DNA of 38,329 bases from Pauljensenia sp902373545 (GTDB lineage Bacteria > Actinomycetota > Actinomycetes > Actinomycetales > Actinomycetaceae): the NCBI RefSeq assembly GCF_041432775.1, contig NZ_JAPWAG010000023.1, positions 1 to 38,329 of the forward strand, given 5' to 3'. Below, piece by piece: positions 33,815-38,329 of the stretch. Position 1 is the first letter of the stretch. Each line of letters begins with the position of its first letter. Both the position numbers and the translations under genes were made by a program. The notes under the pieces were generated by a model, which saw nothing but the letters and a program-made list of their open reading frames with translations, did no database searches and was not told the DNA's origin.

Positions 33815-34306
33815 ATGGCGATTCGTCCCATCCGCATCATTGGCGATCCCGTCCTGCGCACCGTCTGTGATCCCATCACGGAGATCACACCGAACGTGAA
33901 GGCTCTCGTTGAGGACCTTCTTGAGGGCGTCGACATGGACGGGCGCGCCGGCCTGGCCGCGAACCAGATCGGTGTCAGCCTGCGTGCGTTCTCCTGGAAT
34001 ATCGACGGCGAGATTGGCTACGTGCTCAACCCCCGCATCGTCGCCCTGAGCGAGGATGAGTACCAGGACGGCGACGAGGGCTGCCTGTCGGTCCCCGAGC
34101 TGTGGTACCCGACCGAGCGCGCCTGGTATGCGCGCTGCGAGGGCACCGACCTGGACGGCAAGAAGGTCGTCGTCGAGGGCGAGGAGCTCATGGCCCGCTG
34201 CATCCAGCACGAGTGCGACCACCTCGATGGTCATATCTATATTGATCGTCTTGATCGACCCACTCGCAAGAAGGCGCTGCGCGATATTCGTAAGGCCGGA
34301 TTCTGA
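33815..34306 (+). CDS. def: peptide deformylase
   Basis: 163 aa, removes the N-formyl group from nascent proteins. All three metal motifs are intact: GLAANQIG (about 47-54), EGCLSVP (88-94) with the metal Cys, and QHECDHLDG (131-139). One bp separates it from proS, so they are co-transcribed. A strong terminator follows. Confidence 0.96.
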   Translation: MAIRPIRIIGDPVLRTVCDPITEITPNVKALVEDLLEGVDMDGRAGLAANQIGVSLRAFSWNIDGEIGYVLNPRIVALSEDEYQDGDEGCLSVPELWYPTERAWYARCEGTDLDGKKVVVEGEELMARCIQHECDHLDGHIYIDRLDRPTRKKALRDIRKAGF

Positions 34307-34331
34307 CCTAGCGGATGTGATCAATGCGTGA

Positions 34332-34368
34332 AACGCGCCGGGAAATGCGCTGCATTTCCCGGCGCGTT
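34332..34368 (+). terminator. def terminator, 17-bp hairpin
   Basis: Arms 34332-34348 and 34352-34368 are perfectly complementary with loop GCT. Confidence 0.85.
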
Positions 34369-34478
34369 CAACTATTCTGTCAGTACATCGTTTGCGCTAT
34401 TTTCTGCGCAGTTCATTGCGACTCCAGGCGATTAGGACGTAGGGGAAGACGATCCTGACAAGGCCAACAGGAGGAACA

Positions 34479-34982
34479 ATGAGAGGGTCATACACCCGCG
34501 GTGTACTTTTCGTGCACTCAACACCGCCCGCTCTGTGTCCACACATCGAATGGGCGTTGGGCACCGCGCTCGGCCAGGAGGTTCGCCTCCAGTGGTCCGA
34601 CCAAGAAGCGGCGCCGGGCATGGTTCGCTGCGAATTCTCGTGGGTCGGACCGATTGGCTCGGGCGCCCGTTTGGCGTCCGCTCTGCGCGGTTGGGAGCAC
34701 CTGCGCTACGAGGTGACGGAAGAGGCAACAGCCTCGAACGACGGCGGGCGCTGGTGCCACACGCCGTCCCTGGGCATCTTCCACTCGCAGATGGATTCGG
34801 TCGGTAACGTCGTCGTGCCCGAGGACCGTATTCGCGCTGCCATGGCGAACGCCTCCTCCTACGAGGAGCTGCTCGAGGGTCTTGACCTGGCGCTCGGTCA
34901 GGCCTGGGACGACGAGCTCGAATCCTTCCGTCACGCCGGCGCGGGCGCGCCCGTGCGCTGGCTCAATAACCGGGTGGGCTGA
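34479..34982 (+). CDS. DUF3145 family protein
   Basis: 167 aa. It matches the actinobacterial DUF3145 family: TRGVLFVHSTPPALCPHIEWA (split), APGMVRCEFSWVG, GARLASALRGWEHLRYEVTEE (split), HTPSLGIFHSQMDSVGN and VPEDRIRAAM. AGGAGG lies 5 nt before ATG. In other actinobacteria DUF3145 genes are found near fabD-fabH-acpP-fabF; here only an ACP-like gene follows, overlapping by 1 nt. Biochemical function is unknown; an accessory role in fatty-acid synthesis is inference. Confidence 0.85.
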   Translation: MRGSYTRGVLFVHSTPPALCPHIEWALGTALGQEVRLQWSDQEAAPGMVRCEFSWVGPIGSGARLASALRGWEHLRYEVTEEATASNDGGRWCHTPSLGIFHSQMDSVGNVVVPEDRIRAAMANASSYEELLEGLDLALGQAWDDELESFRHAGAGAPVRWLNNRVG

Positions 34983-35359
34983 TGGGGTCCATCGCAGATC
35001 TGCTTGGCGACCAGCTGCGTGCGGGCCTCGCGCAGCTGGTCGATCCCGATTCTGAGGCGGAGGGGCACGGCGATGCCCAGGCCTCGTCCAGCGCGGCGGG
35101 GGAGAGCACCAGCGCACAGGAGCGCGCGCGTGAGGCGGCTATGGAGGCCGTCCTTGACGAGGCCGACCTGGCCCCTGAGAACGCGCGCGCTGAGCTGACG
35201 CTGCGCGGGGACCTGGACATGGACGACGTGTCCCTGTTCGCCGTCGTCGCGCGCGTTGAACGCGAGGCGAAGGTGCAGCTGCCGGACGCGCAAGTGGAGG
35301 CGTGGGTGAGCCTCGGAGACCTGCTCGACGCGGTTTCGCAGGCCGCTTGTCATGATTGA
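34982..35359 (+). CDS. acyl-carrier-protein-like protein without the phosphopantetheine serine
   Basis: 125 aa. A low-complexity N-terminal insert (about 22-45) is followed by an ACP-like four-helix pattern: AVLDEADLAPENARAELTLRGDLDMDDVSLFAVVARVE (quoted by parts: GDLDMDDVSLFAVVARVE) and VQLPDAQVEAWVSLGDLLDAV. It aligns with ACP ...DLGLDSLDLVELVMALE...V.TVGDVVDYI, but the modified Ser of DSL is Asp (DDV), so no phosphopantetheine arm can be attached. ATG overlaps the DUF3145 stop. It may be a decayed or repurposed ACP that works with DUF3145. Alternative: unrelated short helical protein. Confidence 0.6.
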   Translation: MGSIADLLGDQLRAGLAQLVDPDSEAEGHGDAQASSSAAGESTSAQERAREAAMEAVLDEADLAPENARAELTLRGDLDMDDVSLFAVVARVEREAKVQLPDAQVEAWVSLGDLLDAVSQAACHD

Positions 35360-35412
35360 CGAAAGGCGGCGTTAGGGGAGCGTCAACGACCTGCCCGAGA
35401 ATCGTAAAGACC

Positions 35413-35441
35413 CTGACAGCAAGGGACTTCAGGCCTACGAT
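35413..35441 (+). promoter_or_regulatory. aspA: aspA promoter
   Basis: -35 CTGACA (35413-35418), 17-bp spacer, -10 TACGAT (35436-35441). A leader of about 48 nt follows, with an 8-bp hairpin (35452-35459 with 35463-35470) upstream of the Shine-Dalgarno. Confidence 0.7.
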
Positions 35442-35494
35442 GGAGGTGGATCGCCGGGGAACCCCCGGCGGCTACTCCGACGGAAGGAACGACG

Positions 35495-36907
35495 TTGACC
35501 CGCACCGAAGAGGATCTGCTCGGCACGCGCGAAGTACCCGATGACGCGTACTGGGGCATCCATACACTGCGAGCTATCGAGAACTACCAGATCTCAGGCC
35601 GCACCATCAATGAGGCACCCGAACTGATTCGTGCGTTTGCGCAGGTTAAGAAGGCGTGCGCCTTGGCGAACATGCAGCTCAAGGCGATGAAGCCCGTCAA
35701 GGCAGAGGCGATCATTGCCGCCTGCGACGAGATTATCGAAAACGGCCGCTGCATGGACCAGTTCCCCGTCGATCAGTTCCAGGGCGGCGCCGGCACCTCC
35801 GTGAACATGAACGCGAACGAGGTCATCGCGAACCTCGCGCTGGAGATCCTGGGGGAGGACAAGGGGCGTTACGACGTCATCAACCCCAACGACCACGTCA
35901 ACCGCTCCCAGTCCACCAACGATGCCTACCCGACCGCGTTCCGCATCGCCCTGTGGCGCAAGGTCAACCGCCTGCGCAAGGCCATCGACGAGCTGGCCGA
36001 CTCCTTCGACGAGAAGGGCGCGGAGTTCCGCAACATCCTGACGATGGGACGCACGCAGCTCCAGGACGCCGTTCCCATGTCGCTGGGCAGCGAATTCTCC
36101 GCCTTCGCCCACACGCTGCGCGAGGAGGACGAGCGCCTCGTCAACAACGCCGAGCTGCTGCTGGAGACGAACCTGGGCGCGACCGCGATCGGCACCGGCC
36201 TGAACACCCCGAACGGCTACCAGCAGGTCGTCGTGCGCCACCTGCGCCGCATCACCGGCGCGCGCGTCGTCGGCTCCCCGAACCTTCTGGAGGCCACCTC
36301 CGATACCGGCGCCTATGTGTCCATGCACGCCACGATCAAGCGAAGCGCCGTCAAGCTCTCGAAGGTCTGCAACGACCTACGCCTGCTGGCCTCTGGTCCG
36401 CGCGCCGGCCTCAACGAGATCAACCTGCCGAAGATGGCAGCCGGCTCGTCCATCATGCCGGCCAAGGTCAACCCCGTCATCCCCGAGGTCGTCAACCAGG
36501 TGTGCTTCAAGGTCATTGGCAACGACCACACTGTCACCATGGCGGCCGAGGCCGGCCAGCTCCAGCTCAACGTCATGGAGCCCGTCATCGCACAGGCGCT
36601 CATCGAGTCAATCAACCTGCTCGTGAACGCCTGCGATACCCTGCGCGAACGCTGCGTCTCGGGCATCACCGCGAACGAGGATGTGTGCCGAGGCTACGTG
36701 GAGAACTCCATCGGCATCGTCACCTACTTCAACGACGTCATCGGCCACCACCTGGGCGACGTCGTGGGCAAGCGCGCCGCCGCGGAAGGCAAGACCGTCC
36801 GCGAAGTCATCCACGAGATGGAACTCCTGTCGGAGGAGGAGGTTGAGCGCATCCTCTCGCCCGAAAACCTCGCGCACCCGAAGTACGCGGGCACCGAGGA
36901 AGAGTAG
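35495..36907 (+). CDS. aspA: aspartate ammonia-lyase (aspartase)
   Basis: 470 aa, converts aspartate to fumarate and ammonia, feeding fumarate to anaerobic respiration or succinate fermentation. Fumarase/aspartase superfamily: GGAGTSVNMNANEV, NDHVNRSQSTND, TMGRTQLQDAVP and the signature loop GSSIMPAKVNP (about 317-327). The ordering AYWGIHTLRAIENYQISG (start) favours aspartase over fumarase. TTG 35495 has GGAAGGA 7 nt upstream. Monocistronic, with own promoter and terminator. Confidence 0.92.
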   Translation: MTRTEEDLLGTREVPDDAYWGIHTLRAIENYQISGRTINEAPELIRAFAQVKKACALANMQLKAMKPVKAEAIIAACDEIIENGRCMDQFPVDQFQGGAGTSVNMNANEVIANLALEILGEDKGRYDVINPNDHVNRSQSTNDAYPTAFRIALWRKVNRLRKAIDELADSFDEKGAEFRNILTMGRTQLQDAVPMSLGSEFSAFAHTLREEDERLVNNAELLLETNLGATAIGTGLNTPNGYQQVVVRHLRRITGARVVGSPNLLEATSDTGAYVSMHATIKRSAVKLSKVCNDLRLLASGPRAGLNEINLPKMAAGSSIMPAKVNPVIPEVVNQVCFKVIGNDHTVTMAAEAGQLQLNVMEPVIAQALIESINLLVNACDTLRERCVSGITANEDVCRGYVENSIGIVTYFNDVIGHHLGDVVGKRAAAEGKTVREVIHEMELLSEEEVERILSPENLAHPKYAGTEEE

Positions 36908-36934
36908 GCGGGTTCCGCGCAGCCAGCCAACGAC

Positions 36935-36971
36935 CGAGGCCGGGGACCCCGCGTGGGGATCTCCGGCCTCG
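36935..36971 (+). terminator. aspA terminator
   Basis: Outer arms 36935-36943 and 36963-36971 form 9 bp; an inner CCCC-GCGT-GGGG hairpin (36947-36958) sits inside. It lies between convergent genes and may serve both. Confidence 0.75.
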
Positions 36972-36985
36972 TCGTTTGTGTCATC

Positions 36986-37555
36986 TCAGGACTGCAGCGA
37001 CTCCTTGAAGGCGCGCACGAATGTACCGAAACGCTCCACCTGGTCTGAGAAGTAACGGTAGATGCGGCGGCGTGCATCGCCCACGTATTCGACGGTACGA
37101 AGCTCCTCGTAGCGGAATCGACCTCGGTCGTCAATGAGGTCAGCATCAACCAGCCGGTCCGTAACCTCGCAGCGGAAGTGCGTGTAGGTACCGTCATCTG
37201 TGGCCTCTAGGACACGGCATACCAGGCTCATCTGCGAATCGTCGAGCACGGGGATGCCGTCGTGGTCGCTTGATGGAACGTGCGCGTCGGCGAGCTTGTT
37301 CCCTCCCGAGACGGTGCCCGCATACTCGAACAGGCCCATGGCCTCGGCCCCGAAGAGATTGAGGGAACACACGCCCGAGCGCTTGATCGAGCGTGCCGCG
37401 TGCGTGGTGGAGTCGCAGCCGATCATGACCATCTGTCCCAGCGAGTACGAGGAGGACCCGGTCGTGATGCCGACCCCCACTTCCTCATCGGGATAGGCCA
37501 GGATGTAGACGGGAAAGCCGTAATAGAACTTCTCGGTGTCGTAGGGAATGTGCAT
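36986..37555 (-). CDS. flavin-reductase-like (FMN split-barrel) protein
   Basis: 189 aa. The pattern KFYYGFPVYILAYPDEE, GITTGSSSYSLGQMVMIG, AARSIKRSGVCSLNLFG and LFEYAGTVSGGNKLADAHV matches the flavoredoxin/flavin reductase-like family that binds FMN; the C-terminal third (YHFRCEVTDRLVD-like to end) is less conserved. ATG 37555 is preferred: the longer GTG start at 37597 adds a His/Pro-rich stretch. CACAAT ends 6 nt before the ATG on the minus strand and GGGAA may act as a weak Shine-Dalgarno. Substrate unknown; it is downstream of the TPR gene on the same strand. Confidence 0.7.
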   Translation of the reverse strand: MHIPYDTEKFYYGFPVYILAYPDEEVGVGITTGSSSYSLGQMVMIGCDSTTHAARSIKRSGVCSLNLFGAEAMGLFEYAGTVSGGNKLADAHVPSSDHDGIPVLDDSQMSLVCRVLEATDDGTYTHFRCEVTDRLVDADLIDDRGRFRYEELRTVEYVGDARRRIYRYFSDQVERFGTFVRAFKESLQS

Positions 37556-37621
37556 GTTCCCATTGTGCACCGGACACATCGGGTGGGCAGGGTGCACGAC
37601 GTGGAAAGCATGTTACAGGCA

Positions 37622-37656
37622 CGAGGGGACGGAAGCGCAAGCTACCGGCCCCCTCG
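37622..37656 (-). terminator. imperfect hairpin after the TPR gene
   Basis: CGAGGGG (37622-37628) pairs with CCCCTCG (37650-37656), with inner pairs CGG/CCG and AGC-GCAA-GCT. It lies just past the TPR stop codon on the minus strand. Confidence 0.5.
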
Positions 37657-37668
37657 GTTATGCGCGCG

Positions 37669-38329
37669 CTAGTCGGCGGAGGGGTTGTCCCGCTGCTTCA
37701 GCTCGCGCCGCACGTCCTCGAGTTCCTCACACATAGCCATGGTGAACGGATGGTCGTCACCCAGGACGCGCTGGCTGCTGACGAGGAGCTGTTCGTACAG
37801 GGCGATGGACTCGTCTGTGCGGCCAGCCTCTCGGTATGAGTCTGCGAGTTCACGGCGCGTGTTGTACGTGCCCGGGTGGTTGTCGCCCAGGATGCGGATC
37901 TGGTCTTTCATGACCTGCTCGTACAGGGTAATGGCCTCAGGAAGGCGGCCAACAGACCGGTATGTGTATGCGATGTTGTTGAGCGTGGTGAGCGTGCGGG
38001 GATGGTCTTTGCCCAGGACGCGAGCCTGGTCTTGAGCGACCTGCTCGTACAGGGTGATGGCTTCATCGAGGCGCTCAGCAGACGTGTATGCGCTTGCGAG
38101 GTTGTTGCACGTGTTGAGTGTGCGGGGATGGTCTTTGCCCAGGACGCGAGCCTGGTCTTGAGCAACCTGCTCATACAGGGTGATGGCTTCATCGAGGCGC
38201 TCAGCAGACGCGTATGCGTATGCAAGGCTGTGGCGTGTGGCGAGCGTGCGGGGGTGGTCGGGACCCAGGACACTGGTCTGGCCTTCGGCGACCTGTTCGT
38301 ACAGGGCGATGGCTTCGTCGAGGCGGCCA
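37669..38329 (-). CDS. kinesin-light-chain-type TPR protein, N-terminal part outside the window
   Basis: The C-terminal 219 residues or so are inside; the frame stays open to the window edge, so the start is not seen. It consists of 42-residue TPR units of the KLC type (TPR_10/TPR_12): GRLDEAIALYEQV, then VLG-x-DHP-RTL, then NNLA-x-AY. Five full or partial units are present; the TACAGGG-type start of each unit recurs every 126 nt (37796, 37922, 38048, 38174, 38300). The tail after the last unit is acidic/basic (VRRELKQRDNPSAD). In bacteria such arrays often follow a STAND/NB-ARC ATPase or a small effector domain; nothing in the window shows which. Confidence 0.85.
   Translation of the reverse strand, partial: GRLDEAIALYEQVAEGQTSVLGPDHPRTLATRHSLAYAYASAERLDEAITLYEQVAQDQARVLGKDHPRTLNTCNNLASAYTSAERLDEAITLYEQVAQDQARVLGKDHPRTLTTLNNIAYTYRSVGRLPEAITLYEQVMKDQIRILGDNHPGTYNTRRELADSYREAGRTDESIALYEQLLVSSQRVLGDDHPFTMAMCEELEDVRRELKQRDNPSAD
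37796..38329 (-). repeat. 126-bp tandem repeats within the TPR gene
   Basis: Units begin at 37796, 37922, 38048, 38174 and 38300, exactly 126 bp apart. The units at 38048 and 38174 are nearly identical in DNA over most of their length (for example the stretch around the DEAITLYEQV and RVLGKDHPRTL codons), which suggests recent duplication. Outer units have diverged. Confidence 0.8.

Noticed and set aside
31870..33936. 688-aa open frame antisense to proS
   Set aside because: It is a by-product of high GC third positions opposite a well-conserved synthetase; no family motif and no ribosome site.
37908..38273. Reverse-strand 121-aa frame over the TPR repeats
   Set aside because: It is the TPR repeat read in another frame. 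The frame ending at 37669 codes clear TPR motifs and is open to the window edge.

Overview
The window is a high-GC actinobacterial chromosome segment. GC-rich codon use, GTG/TTG starts, TANNNT promoters and gene order point this way. The order ffh - amidohydrolase - rpsP - khpA - rimM - trmD - rplS - lepB - rnhB - DUF2469 - yraN - comM - dprA - xerC - M23 protein - rpsB - tsf - pyrH - frr - cdsA - rlmN - dxr - rip1/rseP - ispG - proS matches the backbone I recall from Mycobacterium tuberculosis (about Rv2916c back to Rv2845c). Small intergenic gaps, an idsA-type prenyltransferase and a lysine-rich principal sigma factor suggest Actinomycetaceae (Schaalia/Actinomyces-like). That genus guess is inference. 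No tRNA, rRNA, CRISPR array, IS element or prophage was seen.

Layout. 45-3547: PASTA Ser/Thr kinase, a divergent Rv2175c-like DNA-binding protein and a polyprenyl diphosphate synthase. 3708-5177: principal sigma factor with a strong terminator. 5305-8670: small membrane protein, then the SRP pair ftsY and ffh. 8674-14717: translation and export block (amidohydrolase, rpsP, khpA, rimM, a trmD fused to an acetyltransferase domain, rplS, lepB, rnhB). 14773-19274: DUF2469, yraN, comM, dprA, xerC, that is DNA processing, transformation and dimer resolution. 19275-20592: repeat-rich gap, a reverse-strand degenerate M23 protein and a long rpsB leader. 20593-24622: rpsB-tsf, pyrH-frr-cdsA. 24619-29573: rlmN, two DivIVA-motif proteins, dxr and a site-2 protease in one tightly overlapping operon. 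29700-34306: ispG, SRPBCC-like lipoprotein-like gene, small membrane protein, proS, def. 34479-35359: DUF3145 with an acyl-carrier-protein-like partner lacking the phosphopantetheine serine. 35495-36907: aspartase. 36986-38329 (reverse): flavin-reductase-like protein and the C-terminal part of a kinesin-light-chain-type TPR protein that runs off the window.

Most genes are housekeeping. The items most worth a second look are: two intergenic clusters of DnaA-box-like sequences spaced by about 30 bp, which bracket the yraN-comM-dprA-xerC block; the TrmD-GNAT fusion; the DUF3145/serine-less ACP pair; the tandem DivIVA-motif genes; the 89/104-bp repeats that begin at the 3' end of the M23 gene; and the 126-bp tandem TPR array at the right edge. 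I see no convincing complete novel defence or biosynthetic system; the cut-off TPR gene is the best hint that accessory DNA begins at the right end.
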